Positions 22,967-36,850 of a DNA stretch of 64,000 bases are shown here, in pieces. The stretch lies in contig NC_015761.1 of the NCBI RefSeq assembly GCF_000252995.1, forward strand, positions 3,968,001-4,032,000, given 5' to 3'. Both the position numbers and the translations under genes were made by a program. Numbering within the stretch: the stretch's first letter is position 1; each line of letters starts with the position of its first letter. This DNA is from Salmonella bongori NCTC 12419 (GTDB taxonomy: Bacteria > Pseudomonadota > Gammaproteobacteria > Enterobacterales > Enterobacteriaceae). The notes below the pieces were generated by a model that saw only the letters and a list, made by a program, of their open reading frames with translations, was not told where the DNA came from and ran no database searches.

Positions 22967-24349
22967 GCCGTTTAACGCTGCAACCCGATAAGCTTCCGCC
23001 ATAGTTGGGTAGTTAAAGGTGGTGTTAACAAAGTACTCGATGGTGTTACCACCGCCTTTCTGCTCCATGATCGCCTGGCCGATATGAATAATCTCGGCGG
23101 CGCGTTCGCCAAAACAATGAATCCCCAGAATTTCTTTGGTTTCCCGATGAAACAGGATCTTCAGAGTGCCGACGTTCATGCCGACGATTTGCGCTCGTGC
23201 CAGATGCTTAAACTGAGCGCGGCCTACTTCGTAAGGCACTTTCATTGCCGTTAACTGCTGCTCGGTTTTGCCGACAGAACTGATTTCCGGAATGGTATAA
23301 ATCCCGGTGGGGATATCTTCGATAAGATGCGCTGTCGCCTCGCCTTTCACCAGAGCCTGCGCTGCAATACGTCCCTGGTCGTAGGCTGCGGAAGCCAGAC
23401 TGGGATAGCCAATCACGTCGCCAACCGCATAGACATGCGGCAGGGCTGTCTGATACATGCTATTGACCTTGAGCTGTCCACGGCTGTCTGTTTCCAGACC
23501 AATATTCTCCAGCGCCAACGAATCGGTATTACCGGTACGGCCATTAGCATAGAGCAGGCAGTCAGCCTTCAGTTTTTTGCCGGATTTCAGGTGCATGATG
23601 ACGCCATCATCACAGCCTTCGATTTTCTCATACTCTTCATTGTGGCGAATGACCACGCCGCTATTCCAGAAATGGTAAGAGAGGGAATCGGACATCTCCT
23701 GATCAAGAAAGGCCAGCAGGCGATCTCGGGTATTGATCAAATCGACTTTCACATCCATACCGCGGAAGATGGATGCATATTCGCAGCCGATAACGCCGGC
23801 GCCATAAATAATGACATGGCGCGGTTCATGATGGAGACTAAGGATCGAGTCGCTGTCATAAATGCGCGGATGCGAGAAATCCACATCATTGGGATGGTAG
23901 GGACGTGAACCGCAGGCAATGACAAATTTTTCTGCCGTCAGGGTTTCAACCGTGCCGTCATGACACTCCAGCGCCAGGGTATGTTCGTCGATAAAATGGG
24001 CATTGCCCTGCAAGATTTCACAGTGATTACGTTCATAAAACCCTTGCCGCATACGTGTTTGCTGATTAATCACGTTATCGGCATGGTTGAGTATATCGGC
24101 GAATGAAGAACGAAGAAGACGGGAGTGGTCGCTATAGAGCGGGTTTTGATTAAATTCGATAATGCGGCTGACGGCGTGGCGAAGGGCTTTGGATGGGATG
24201 GTGCCCCAGTGGGTACATCCGCCGCCGACGTTGTGATAACGTTCAATTACCGCGACGCGTGCTCCTTGCTTAACCAGACCCATTGCAGCGCCTTCACCGC
24301 CGGGGCCTGACCCTATGACGACTGCATCATAATCCCAGGAATGTGGCAT
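22949..24349 (-). CDS. sthA: Soluble pyridine nucleotide transhydrogenase
   Basis: The 466-residue FAD flavoprotein (also udhA) transfers hydride from NADPH to NAD and helps balance the two pools. The FAD motif [14 protein letters not shown] lies at the N-terminus, the second dinucleotide motif [13 protein letters not shown] near residue 183, and [11 protein letters not shown] near 310. It belongs to the disulfide reductase family but has [15 protein letters not shown] with threonine in place of the second redox cysteine, as expected for transhydrogenases. The ATG at 24349 is preferred (aggtgag 7 nt upstream, E. coli start); a GTG lies four codons upstream. Confidence 0.96.
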   Translation of the reverse strand: MPHSWDYDAVVIGSGPGGEGAAMGLVKQGARVAVIERYHNVGGGCTHWGTIPSKALRHAVSRIIEFNQNPLYSDHSRLLRSSFADILNHADNVINQQTRMRQGFYERNHCEILQGNAHFIDEHTLALECHDGTVETLTAEKFVIACGSRPYHPNDVDFSHPRIYDSDSILSLHHEPRHVIIYGAGVIGCEYASIFRGMDVKVDLINTRDRLLAFLDQEMSDSLSYHFWNSGVVIRHNEEYEKIEGCDDGVIMHLKSGKKLKADCLLYANGRTGNTDSLALENIGLETDSRGQLKVNSMYQTALPHVYAVGDVIGYPSLASAAYDQGRIAAQALVKGEATAHLIEDIPTGIYTIPEISSVGKTEQQLTAMKVPYEVGRAQFKHLARAQIVGMNVGTLKILFHRETKEILGIHCFGERAAEIIHIGQAIMEQKGGGNTIEYFVNTTFNYPTMAEAYRVAALNGLNRLF

Positions 24350-24550
24350 GGTATTACTCACCTGTTTTTATACATAAAATAAACACGATGATAACATTTG
24401 CCCAGCTTTAACCCAATTATCGTTGTGCTTTTTTGCGAAGCCAGCGCACAAACTGTCTGTAAACAATCATTCACAATCCAGTGTGAACCCGTTACTTTTA
24501 TTCTCTGGTATAGTGCCGGATAAGGCATATGGAAGGATTCAGACATTGTG

Positions 24551-25183
24551 ATGGGTGTTAGAGCGCAACAAAAAGAAAAAACCCGGCGTTCGCTGGTGGA
24601 AGCCGCGTTCAGTCAACTGAGCGCTGAGCGAAGTTTCGCCAGCCTGAGTTTGCGTGAAGTGGCGCGTGAAGCAGGCATTGCGCCAACGTCGTTTTACCGT
24701 CATTTTCGCGATGTCGATGAACTCGGTCTGACGATGGTGGATGAAAGCGGTCTGATGCTGCGTCAGTTGATGCGTCAGGCGCGACAACGTATTGCAAAAG
24801 GCGGCAGCGTCATTCGCACGTCGGTCTCCACCTTTATGGAGTTCATTGGTAACAATCCCAACGCCTTCCGTCTGTTGCTGCGTGAGCGCTCTGGTACTTC
24901 AGCAGCGTTTCGTGCCGCCGTCGCACGGGAAATTCAGCACTTTATTGCGGAACTTGCCGACTATCTGGAACTCGAAAACCATATGCCGCGCGCGTTTACT
25001 GAAGCCCAGGCTGAAGCGATGGTCACCATTGTCTTTAGCGCGGGCGCAGAAGCATTGGATGTTGGCGCTGAACAGCGTCGGCAATTAGAAGAGCGGCTGG
25101 TATTGCAACTGCGCATGATTGCGAAAGGGGCGTATTACTGGTATCGCCGTGAGCAAGAGAAAATCGCACATCATTCCGAATAA
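24551..25183 (+). CDS. fabR: TetR-family repressor of unsaturated fatty acid synthesis FabR
   Basis: The roughly 210-residue TetR-type repressor of fabA and fabB senses the unsaturated/saturated acyl balance. Its helix-turn-helix is at about residues 27-52 ([21 protein letters not shown]). The start could be the GTG at 24548 or the ATG at 24551. The C-terminus reads EKIAHHSE and stops, whereas E. coli FabR as I recall ends IIPGNVKDE. The following DNA in another frame still encodes [10 protein letters not shown], so a one-base change has altered the last few residues. yijD starts 16 bp downstream, so the two are co-transcribed. Confidence 0.93.
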   Translation: MGVRAQQKEKTRRSLVEAAFSQLSAERSFASLSLREVAREAGIAPTSFYRHFRDVDELGLTMVDESGLMLRQLMRQARQRIAKGGSVIRTSVSTFMEFIGNNPNAFRLLLRERSGTSAAFRAAVAREIQHFIAELADYLELENHMPRAFTEAQAEAMVTIVFSAGAEALDVGAEQRRQLEERLVLQLRMIAKGAYYWYRREQEKIAHHSE

Positions 25184-25198
25184 CGTGAAGGACGAGCA

Positions 25199-25558
25199 AT
25201 GAAACAGTCAGGTCAAGATAAAGGTACGCTGTTGCTGGCGCTCATCGCTGGCTTATCGATTAATGGCACATTTGCGGCGCTGTTCAGCACTATTGTGCCG
25301 TTTTCCGTATTTCCAATTATCTCGCTGGTGCTGACAGTATATTGTCTGCATCAGCGCTACCAAAATCGTACTATGCCGGTAGGTTTGCCGGGGTTGGCCG
25401 CCGCCTGTTTTATTCTTGGCGTTTTACTGTATAGCACCGTCGTGCGTGCAGAATACCCGGACATCGGTTCCAACTTCTTCCCGGCGGTGTTGTCGGTGAT
25501 TCTGGTCTTCTGGATTGGCTTTAAGATGCGTAATCGGAAACAGGAAAGCGTGGAATAA
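25199..25558 (+). CDS. yijD: Inner-membrane protein YijD
   Basis: A 119-residue membrane protein with four predicted transmembrane helices (about residues 11-30, 35-47, 61-82, 91-107) and no known function. It follows fabR by 16 bp, as in E. coli, and is likely translated from the same mRNA. The ribosome site aagga is about 8 nt upstream of the ATG. Confidence 0.92.
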   Translation: MKQSGQDKGTLLLALIAGLSINGTFAALFSTIVPFSVFPIISLVLTVYCLHQRYQNRTMPVGLPGLAAACFILGVLLYSTVVRAEYPDIGSNFFPAVLSVILVFWIGFKMRNRKQESVE

Positions 25559-25565
25559 TGGTTAC

Positions 25566-25648
25566 AGGCCGGATAAGCGTAGCGCTATTCGGCGATAATG
25601 TTGTGGCGTGACTGCCGGATGGCGGCGTAACCGCCGTATCCGGCCTGC
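25566..25648. repeat. BIME between yijD and trmA
   Basis: Inverted REP units ggccggataagcgtagcgct and gccggatggcggcgtaaccg, plus a terminal tatccggcct, fill the gap between the convergent genes. Confidence 0.85.
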
Positions 25649-25651
25649 ATT

Positions 25652-26752
25652 TTACTTTGCGGTTAACAACACACCGCACTCCATATGATGTGTATACGGA
25701 AACTGATCGAACAGCGCCAGGCGAGATACCGTGTGCGTCTGGCTTAACGTTTCCAGGTTTTTGCACAACGTTTCCGGATTGCAGGAAATGTACAGGATAC
25801 GGGGATAGGCCTGTACCATTTTTTCTGTTTCGCTGTCCAGGCCGCTGCGCGGCGGATCGACAAAAATGGTTTCGCACTGATAGCTTTTCAGATCGATCCC
25901 CTGCAGACGGTTAAACTCACGCACACCGTTCATCGCCTGAGTAAACTCTTCCGCCGCCATGCGAATGATCTGCACATTATCAATATGATTAGCAGCAATA
26001 TTGTACTGTGCAGCCGCGACGGACGGTTTGGCGATTTCGGTTGCCAGTACGCGGTCGAAATTACGCGCCAGCGCTAAAGAAAAATTGCCGTTGCCACAAT
26101 AAAGCTCCAGCAGATCGCCTGTCGACCCTTTTGTGACATCCAGCGCCCACTCCAGCATCTGAATGTTCATTGCGGCATTGGGCTGGGTAAAGCTATTTTC
26201 CACCTGGCGGTAGATCATCTCTCTGCCTGCCACTGGCAGACGCTCGTCGATGTAGTCCTGATCCAGTTCGATTTTTGTTTTGGTGGCCCGGCCAATCAAA
26301 TGTACGTTCAGCCCTTGCGCGCGCAAAGCGTCGCGCAACGCTGAAGCGGCTTCACGCCACGTTTCGTCCAGCTTTTTATGGTACAGCAATGATACCACCG
26401 CCTGGTTGCTGAGGGTGGTAAGGTAATCGATCTGGAACAGCTTATGCCGCAGTACGTGATTATCGCGCACGCCGACAATCATCGCCTTCATTAAAGTATT
26501 AATCAGTTGGCTGGCCGCCGGGAAGCTGTCAACACGAATCCGGTTTTTAGTCTGCTGATCAAACATAATGTGGTACAGATCATCGCCATCATGCCACAGG
26601 CGAAACTCTGCGCGCATACGATAATGACTGACCGGCGAGCGAAAGACTTCCGGAACCAGGCCAGAAAACGGCGCCATCATACTCTGCAGGCGCGCCACTT
26701 TTTCAGCCAGCTGCGCGTCATACTGTTCTGTCGGAAGATGTTCGGGGGTCAT
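25652..26752 (-). CDS. trmA: tRNA (uracil-5-)-methyltransferase
   Basis: The 366-residue SAM-dependent enzyme makes ribothymidine at position 54 of the tRNA T-loop. The SAM-binding segment [16 protein letters not shown] is near residue 213. [11 protein letters not shown] near 298 and the catalytic Cys324 in [15 protein letters not shown] are present. It is divergent from btuB, whose cobalamin riboswitch occupies the intergenic region. Length equals E. coli TrmA. Confidence 0.97.
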   Translation of the reverse strand: MTPEHLPTEQYDAQLAEKVARLQSMMAPFSGLVPEVFRSPVSHYRMRAEFRLWHDGDDLYHIMFDQQTKNRIRVDSFPAASQLINTLMKAMIVGVRDNHVLRHKLFQIDYLTTLSNQAVVSLLYHKKLDETWREAASALRDALRAQGLNVHLIGRATKTKIELDQDYIDERLPVAGREMIYRQVENSFTQPNAAMNIQMLEWALDVTKGSTGDLLELYCGNGNFSLALARNFDRVLATEIAKPSVAAAQYNIAANHIDNVQIIRMAAEEFTQAMNGVREFNRLQGIDLKSYQCETIFVDPPRSGLDSETEKMVQAYPRILYISCNPETLCKNLETLSQTHTVSRLALFDQFPYTHHMECGVLLTAK

Positions 26753-26880
26753 ATCGCATCCTGAATAATAAAAGTACGCGGGGATTGTAGGGATTGCCCG
26801 GTGGATGTCCAGCTATTGATGATTTCAGATTTATGACGCGTGGTCTGGACAGGGGGTTGTTACAGACGGTAGCATCCGAG

Positions 26881-27049
26881 GGCCGGTTTTATGAGTTACC
26901 AGGGAATCCAGTGTAAATCTGGAGCTGACGCGCAGCGGTAAGGAAAGGCGAGATGAGTGCGTAAGCAGACACTGCCGACAGGTGGGAAGTCATCATCTTT
27001 TGTTGTTCGACGCAAGAGCAACCCTTCTAAGCCCGAAGACCTGCCGGCT
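26881..27049 (+). promoter_or_regulatory. Cobalamin (B12) riboswitch of btuB
   Basis: The leader carries the conserved elements of the adenosylcobalamin aptamer: GCCGG at the 5' end pairing with GCCGGC at 27043, GGGAATCCAGTG, GCTGACGCGCAGCGGTAAGG, the B12-box region ACACTGCCGACAGGTGGGAA and AGCCCGAAGACC. Ligand binding closes the ribosome site of btuB in E. coli through a downstream hairpin. Here GCATCC (27099) and GGATGC (27116) form a hairpin just before the start codon. Confidence 0.92.
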
Positions 27050-27127
27050 GACGTCGCATCTGGTTTTCATCATCGCGTACTATCGATGAAGCCTGCGGCA
27101 TCCTTCTTATATTGTGGATGCTTTACA

Positions 27128-28972
27128 ATGATTAAAAACGTTACGCTGCTGACGGCGTTCTCCGTCACGGCTTTTTCCGCTTGGGCGCAGGATACCAGCC
27201 CGGATACCCTTGTTGTTACCGCTAACCGTTTTCAGCAGCCGCGTAGTGCGGTTCTGGCTCCCGTAACCATCGTGACGCGCCAGGACATTGAGCGCTGGCA
27301 ATCAACCTCCGTGAATGACGTTCTGCGCCGTCTGCCCGGCGTCGATATTGCACAGAGCGGCGGCGTTGGACAAAACTCCTCCATTTTTATTCGCGGCACT
27401 AACTCCAGCCATGTACTGGTATTGATTGACGGCGTGCGTCTGAATCTAGCGGGCGTAAGCGGGTCCGCTGATCTCAGTCAGTTCCCGGTGTCGCTGGTAC
27501 AGCGTATTGAATATATCCGCGGTCCACGCTCCGCTATTTATGGTTCCGATGCTATTGGCGGTGTTGTGAATATTATTACGACACGCGATAACCCAGGCAC
27601 AGCATTAACCGCAGGATGGGGAAGTAATGGCTACCAGAATTACGACATCTCGACGCAACAACAGCTTGGTGAAAACACGCGGGCAACGTTAATCGGAGAT
27701 TACGAATACACCAAAGGGTTTGACGTCGTAGCGAAAGGCAGCACCGGAATGCAGGCCCAGCCCGATCGGGATGGCTTTTTGAGTAAAACGCTTTACGGCG
27801 CGTTAGAGCATAGCTTTTCTGATAGCTGGAGCGGATTTGTGCGGGGGTATGGTTACGACAATCGTACCAACTATGACGCCTATTACTCGCCAGGCTCGCC
27901 GTTGATTGATACACGTAAGCTTTATAGCCAAAGCTGGGACGCTGGGTTGCGTTTTAATGGCGAACGCATTCAGTCTCAGCTGGTTTCAAGCTATAGCCAC
28001 AGTAAAGATTACAACTATGATCCGCATTATGGCCGGTATGATACTTCCGCCACGCTGGATGAGATGAAGCAGTACAATGTTCAGTGGACCAACAGCGTCG
28101 TCGTTGGACATGGTAATGTCGGGACGGGCGTGGACTGGCAGAAACAGACTACCACGCCAGGAACTGGCTATGTGCCGGAAGGGTATGACCAACGCAATAC
28201 CGGCGTTTACCTGACTGGGTTACAGCAGTTGGGCGATTTTACCCTGGAAGCGGCGGCGCGCAGCGATGACAACTCCCAGTTTGGTCGTCATGGTACCTGG
28301 CAATCCAGTGCGGGGTGGGAGTTCATCGAAGGCTACCGCTTTATTGCCTCCTATGGAACCTCTTACAAAGCGCCCAATCTGGGTCAACTTTACGGCTATT
28401 ATGGTAATCCCAACCTGAATCCTGAAAAAAGCAAACAGTGGGAAGGCGCATTTGAAGGGCTCACCGCTGGCGTTAGTTGGCGTATTTCAGGTTACCGTAA
28501 CGATATTAATGACATGATCGATTATGACGATCATCTGCAAAAATATTACAACGAAGGTAAGGCACGCATTAAAGGCATTGAGGCGACGGCGAATTTCGAT
28601 ACCGGGCCATTAACGCATACGGTGAGTTATGATTACGTTGATGCGCGTAATGCGATTACCGATACGCCATTACCTCGCCGTTCTAAACAGATGGTGAAAT
28701 ATCAACTCGACTGGGAAGTTTACGATTTTGACTGGGGGGTGACGTATCAATACCTGGGCTCCCGATATGATACGGACTTCTCCGCTTACCCATACCGGAC
28801 GGTGAAAATGGGTGGCGTCAGTTTGTGGGATCTTACCGTTTCATATCCGCTCACCTCACATCTGACAGTTCGTGGTAAAATAGCTAACCTGTTCGACAAA
28901 GATTACGAGACAGTTTATGGCTACCAAACTGCAGGACGAGAATATACCTTGTCTGGCAGCTACACCTTCTGA
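27128..28972 (+). CDS. btuB: TonB-dependent vitamin B12 outer-membrane receptor
   Basis: The 614-residue outer-membrane transporter carries cobalamin across the outer membrane using TonB energy. A 20-residue signal peptide ends at AWA. The TonB box DTLVVTA is at residues 26-32, the plug domain ([39 protein letters not shown]) spans about 40-150, and a 22-strand barrel follows, ending in the outer-membrane signature SGSYTF. The ATG at 27128 matches E. coli; an in-frame ATG exists 14 codons earlier within the riboswitch hairpin. The last 56 bp overlap the start of murI. Confidence 0.97.
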   Translation: MIKNVTLLTAFSVTAFSAWAQDTSPDTLVVTANRFQQPRSAVLAPVTIVTRQDIERWQSTSVNDVLRRLPGVDIAQSGGVGQNSSIFIRGTNSSHVLVLIDGVRLNLAGVSGSADLSQFPVSLVQRIEYIRGPRSAIYGSDAIGGVVNIITTRDNPGTALTAGWGSNGYQNYDISTQQQLGENTRATLIGDYEYTKGFDVVAKGSTGMQAQPDRDGFLSKTLYGALEHSFSDSWSGFVRGYGYDNRTNYDAYYSPGSPLIDTRKLYSQSWDAGLRFNGERIQSQLVSSYSHSKDYNYDPHYGRYDTSATLDEMKQYNVQWTNSVVVGHGNVGTGVDWQKQTTTPGTGYVPEGYDQRNTGVYLTGLQQLGDFTLEAAARSDDNSQFGRHGTWQSSAGWEFIEGYRFIASYGTSYKAPNLGQLYGYYGNPNLNPEKSKQWEGAFEGLTAGVSWRISGYRNDINDMIDYDDHLQKYYNEGKARIKGIEATANFDTGPLTHTVSYDYVDARNAITDTPLPRRSKQMVKYQLDWEVYDFDWGVTYQYLGSRYDTDFSAYPYRTVKMGGVSLWDLTVSYPLTSHLTVRGKIANLFDKDYETVYGYQTAGREYTLSGSYTF

Positions 28973-29768
28973 ACCACGTCCCACCGTGCTGGTATTTGAT
29001 TCCGGCGTCGGTGGATTGTCGGTCTATGATGAGATTCGGCGGCTCCTGCCGGATCTCCACTATATATATGCTTTCGATAACGTGGCATTCCCCTATGGGG
29101 AAAAGAGCGAAGAGTTTATCGTTGCGCGTGTTGTTGAGATTGTCACGGCGGTACAGCAGCGCTATCCCCTTTCATTAGCAGTGATTGCCTGTAATACCGC
29201 CAGCACGGTTTCTCTTCCGGCATTACGTGAGAAGTTTGCCTTCCCAGTGGTGGGGGTCGTACCTGCGATTAAACCTGCTGCACGGCTCACCGTAAACGGC
29301 ATTGTAGGGCTACTGGCGACGAGAGCGACGGTCAAACGTCCTTATACTCACGAGCTGATTGCGCGCTTCGCTAATGAATGCCAGATAGCCATGTTGGGCT
29401 CGGCTGAGCTGGTGGAACAGGCTGAAGCGAAATTACATGGTCATCCAGTCTCGTTGGATGCTCTGCGCCGTATATTGCGTCCGTGGCTGCGAATGCCGGA
29501 GCCGCCTGACACGGTCGTTTTGGGCTGTACGCATTTTCCTCTATTACGGGACGAGCTTTTGCAAGTCCTGCCCGAAGGGACGCGTTTAGTGGATTCCGGC
29601 GCGGCGATAGCGCGTCGTACGGCCTGGCTGTTGGAACATGAGGCGCCGGATGCGAAATCAACCGATGCCAATATAGCGTATTGCATGGCAATAACGCCGG
29701 AGACTGAACAGTTATTACCCGTTTTAGCGCGTTATGGCTTTAGAATGCTCGAAAAACTGGCGGTTTAA
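28917..29768 (+). CDS. murI: Glutamate racemase
   Basis: The 283-residue enzyme makes D-glutamate for peptidoglycan. The two catalytic cysteines lie in VIACNTAST (near 92) and [10 protein letters not shown] (near 204); the N-terminal [14 protein letters not shown] is the family signature. The N-terminal extension of about 20 residues, translated from the end of btuB in another frame, is typical of enteric MurI and in E. coli mediates activation by UDP-MurNAc-alanine. Translation may be coupled to btuB because of the 56-bp overlap. The rRNA operon promoters begin about 50 bp downstream. Confidence 0.96.
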   Translation: MATKLQDENIPCLAATPSEPRPTVLVFDSGVGGLSVYDEIRRLLPDLHYIYAFDNVAFPYGEKSEEFIVARVVEIVTAVQQRYPLSLAVIACNTASTVSLPALREKFAFPVVGVVPAIKPAARLTVNGIVGLLATRATVKRPYTHELIARFANECQIAMLGSAELVEQAEAKLHGHPVSLDALRRILRPWLRMPEPPDTVVLGCTHFPLLRDELLQVLPEGTRLVDSGAAIARRTAWLLEHEAPDAKSTDANIAYCMAITPETEQLLPVLARYGFRMLEKLAV

Positions 29769-29819
29769 GGGGGTTTTGGGTAAATAGTAGACACTCAGAA
29801 AATTATTTTAAAATTCCTC

Positions 29820-29847
29820 TTGTCAGGCGGAAATAACTCCCTATAAT
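29820..29847 (+). promoter_or_regulatory. rRNA operon promoter P1
   Basis: TTGTCA (29820-29825), 16-bp spacer, TATAAT (29842-29847), preceded by the AT-rich UP element cagaaaattattttaaaatt. It is nearly identical to E. coli rrnB P1, including the GC-rich discriminator needed for stringent control. Confidence 0.95.
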
Positions 29848-29938
29848 GCGCCACCACTGACACGGAACAACGGCACACAGGCCGCCGGGTCAGCGGGGTT
29901 CAGACCAGAACCTCACGGAGAAAAGCGAAAACAAACGC

Positions 29939-29966
29939 TTGACTCTGAAGCGGGAAAGCGTAATAT
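29939..29966 (+). promoter_or_regulatory. rRNA operon promoter P2
   Basis: TTGACT (29939-29944), 16-bp spacer, TAATAT (29961-29966), about 119 bp after P1, as in other enteric rrn operons. Confidence 0.9.
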
Positions 29967-30002
29967 GCACACCCCGCGCCGCTGAGAAAAGCGCAGCGGC
30001 AC

Positions 30003-30014
30003 TGCTCTTTAACA
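30003..30014 (+). promoter_or_regulatory. boxA antitermination site of the rrn leader
   Basis: TGCTCTTTAACA is the rrn boxA bound by NusB-NusE; it precedes 16S rRNA by about 130 nt. nusG, whose product joins the same complex, is at 41550. Confidence 0.9.
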
Positions 30015-30144
30015 ATTTATCAGACAATCTGTGTGGGCACTCGAAGATACGGATTCTTAACGTCCTCGGACGAAAAATGAATACCAAGTCTCTGAGTGAA
30101 CACGTAATTCATTACGAAGTTTAATTCACGAGCATCAAACTTTT

Positions 30145-31686
<1,542 letters not shown>

Positions 31687-31755
31687 CCTGAAAGAAACGG
31701 TCTTTGCAGTGCTCACACAGATTGTCTGATGAAAAACGAGCAGTAAAACCTCTAC

Positions 31756-31832
<77 letters not shown>

Positions 31833-31914
31833 GATTCGCTCCCGTGCTTTGTTGTGGCAAAGCTCGCATACTTCAGTATGCTTCGCTTCACCACGCCGCG
31901 CCCGGAAACGAATC
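31833..31914. repeat. ERIC-like inverted repeat in the tRNA-Ile/tRNA-Ala spacer
   Basis: An 82-nt imperfect palindrome bounded by GATTCG and CGAATC, with inner arms gtggcaaagc and gcttcaccac and the central palindrome gcatacttcagtatgc. The same core, in opposite orientation, occurs in the 23S-5S spacer element at 35388. Confidence 0.65.
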
Positions 31915-31942
31915 AACGGTAAAGAGGTTCTGACTACACGAT

Positions 31943-32018
31943 GGGGCTATAGCTCAGCTGGGAGAGCGCCTGCTTTGCACGCAGGAGGTCTGCGGTTCGA
32001 TCCCGCATAGCTCCACCA
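31943..32018 (+). tRNA. tRNA-Ala (TGC)
   Basis: A 76-nt cloverleaf, GGGGCTATAGCTCAGCTGGG, with anticodon TGC in CTTTGCACG and encoded CCA. It is the second spacer tRNA of the rRNA operon. Confidence 0.98.
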
Positions 32019-32080
32019 TCTTGTGAGTGTTTACGAAAGAATACTTCAGAGTGTACCTGAAAGGGTTCACTGCGAAGTTT

Positions 32081-32092
32081 TGCTCTTTAAAA
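32081..32092 (+). promoter_or_regulatory. Spacer boxA
   Basis: TGCTCTTTAAAA resembles boxA and sits before 23S rRNA, where enteric rrn operons carry a second antitermination signal. Confidence 0.75.
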
Positions 32093-32179
32093 ATCTGGAT
32101 CAAGCTGAAAATTGAAACACAGAACAATTTCGATTGTTCGTGAGTCTCTCAATTATCGCAATCAGAAGAAACCTGTAAA

Positions 32180-32275
32180 AGGCGATGTGAGCGAAGTGAA
32201 GACAAGGCGTACCGCACGCAGCGAGCGCAGTGGACTTAATGTCCATGAGCATCGCGAGTACGGAACAACGCAGTA
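32180..32275. repeat. Imperfect inverted repeat in the tRNA-Ala/23S spacer
   Basis: The segment contains CGTAC...GTACG arms and the central TGGAC-TTAAT-GTCCA stem, with gcgagcgcag and gaacaacgc flanks resembling the ERIC pattern. It lies just before the 23S processing stem. The 305-bp gap between tRNA-Ala and 23S holds only this and boxA. Confidence 0.45.
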
Positions 32276-32323
32276 TTCACGACGCGCAACAAGCCGGACA
32301 GAAAAGACATCTTCGGGTTGTGA

Positions 32324-35328
<3,005 letters not shown>

Positions 35329-35387
35329 ACAACGCCGAAGATGTTTTGGCGGATTGAGATAATTTTCAGCTCAGATTCCGGATTGTA

Positions 35388-35507
35388 GTACGCAATAATT
35401 TGCGCAGCAGCAAGGCGGCAAGCGAAGGAAAGGAAGGAGCATACTGAAGTATGTGACTGACTTTACGAGTGCAGCCAACGCCGCTGATGCGATAAAGTAT
35501 TGCGTAC
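35388..35507. repeat. ERIC-like element in the 23S-5S spacer
   Basis: A 120-nt imperfect palindrome with perfect 10-bp ends, GTACGCAATA (35388-35397) and TATTGCGTAC (35498-35507). It has the ERIC-like core gagcatactgaagtatgtga and flank gagtgcagccaacgccgctg. It enlarges the 23S-5S spacer to 193 nt, about twice that of E. coli as I recall. Confidence 0.75.
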
Positions 35508-35521
35508 CGAGCACAAGAATT

Positions 35522-35641
35522 TGCCTGGCGGCACTAGCGCGGTGGTCCCACCTGACCCCATGCCGAACTCAGAAGTGAAACGCCGTAGCGCCGATGGTAG
35601 TGTGGGGTCTCCCCATGCGAGAGTAGGGAACTGCCAGGCAT
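35522..35641 (+). rRNA. rrfB: 5S ribosomal RNA
   Basis: TGCCTGGCGGC ... CTGCCAGGCAT, exactly 120 nt, with the terminal helix intact. It has act in place of the E. coli ccg after the first GCGGC, a normal variable position. Confidence 0.98.
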
Positions 35642-35652
35642 CAGACAAGAAG

Positions 35653-35680
35653 AAGCCCATCCTGACGGATGGGCTTTTTT
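35653..35680 (+). terminator. rRNA operon terminator
   Basis: AAGCCCATCC-TGAC-GGATGGGCTT stem followed by a T run, directly after 5S rRNA. A REP unit (ggccggataaggcg...) follows at 35710-35742. Confidence 0.95.
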
Positions 35681-35821
35681 GCGTCTGTGGCCTGACAGGA
35701 CAGCGCCGCAGGCCGGATAAGGCGAGGCCGCCACCCGGCCTGCTGTTCCGTCTACATAACCGCAAGCCTTCCCTACATAGATGCGGTAAACTAAGCCTGA
35801 TTTTGCATCAGGAAAGCATCT

Positions 35822-36850
35822 ATGAATTTCTCCCTAAAACCCTGGAATACCTTCGGTATCGATCAACGTGCTAACGAGATTGTATGCGCCGAAAACCAAC
35901 AACAACTTTTGCATGCCTGGCAATCGGCCGCTGCATTACATCACCCGGTATTAATTCTGGGTGAAGGGAGCAATGTTCTCTTCCTGGAGCCTTTTCAGGG
36001 GACGGTGATCGTTAACCGTATAAAAGGAATTGAAATTACAGAATCGCCTGAAGCATGGCATTTGCATGTTGGTGCCGGTGAGAACTGGCATCATCTGGTA
36101 CAGCAAACTCTTGAACAAGGAATGCCTGGTCTGGAAAATCTGGCGCTAATTCCAGGCTGCGTGGGCTCTTCCCCTATTCAGAATATCGGCGCGTATGGTG
36201 TAGAGCTCAAACGTGTCTGTGACTATGTCGACGGCGTAGAATTGATGACGGGGAAACCTTTGCGCCTTACCGCAACGGAGTGCCGTTTCGGGTACCGTGA
36301 CAGTATTTTCAAACATGAATATCAGGATCGGGTAGCTATTGTCGCCGTAGGATTACGCTTACCCAAACAATGGCAACCGGTACTGACCTATGGAGATCTT
36401 ACACGCTTTGATCCCGCTACCGTCACGCCGCAGCAGATCTATGACGCCGTCTGTCATATGCGCACGACAAAACTGCCCGATCCGAAAGTGAACGGCAACG
36501 CCGGCAGTTTTTTTAAAAATCCCGTCGTCGCGACGGAGGTTGCACAAGCATTGCTGGCACAATTCCCGAATGCGCCTCACTATCCCCAGCCCGATGGTTC
36601 GGTAAAACTGGCTGCAGGCTGGCTGATTGATCAGTGCCAGCTGAAAGGTACTCAGATCGGCGGAGCGGCCGTGCATCGACATCAGGCGCTGGTCTTGATC
36701 AATGCCAGTGAGGCGAAAAGTGAGGATGTTATCAGGCTGGCACACCATGTACGACAGAAAGTCGGCAAGAAATTCAACGTCTGGCTGGAGCCGGAAGTCA
36801 GGTTTATTGGGCGGATGGGCGAGGTAAATGCCGTGGAGGTCATTGCATGA
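35822..36850 (+). CDS. murB: UDP-N-acetylenolpyruvoylglucosamine reductase
   Basis: The 342-residue FAD enzyme makes UDP-MurNAc with NADPH, the second committed step of peptidoglycan synthesis. LGEGSNVLF near residue 47 and the FAD-binding [16 protein letters not shown] near 114 are conserved. The catalytic serine is in [11 protein letters not shown] near 229, and the C-terminal glutamate in [11 protein letters not shown]. Its stop codon overlaps the birA start (ATGA), so the two are translationally coupled. It sits between the rRNA operon and birA as in E. coli. Confidence 0.98.
   Translation: MNFSLKPWNTFGIDQRANEIVCAENQQQLLHAWQSAAALHHPVLILGEGSNVLFLEPFQGTVIVNRIKGIEITESPEAWHLHVGAGENWHHLVQQTLEQGMPGLENLALIPGCVGSSPIQNIGAYGVELKRVCDYVDGVELMTGKPLRLTATECRFGYRDSIFKHEYQDRVAIVAVGLRLPKQWQPVLTYGDLTRFDPATVTPQQIYDAVCHMRTTKLPDPKVNGNAGSFFKNPVVATEVAQALLAQFPNAPHYPQPDGSVKLAAGWLIDQCQLKGTQIGGAAVHRHQALVLINASEAKSEDVIRLAHHVRQKVGKKFNVWLEPEVRFIGRMGEVNAVEVIA

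Noticed and set aside
22949..24349. sthA as a dihydrolipoamide dehydrogenase
   Set aside because: The second redox cysteine is replaced by threonine (GGGCTHWGT), and the whole sequence matches SthA.
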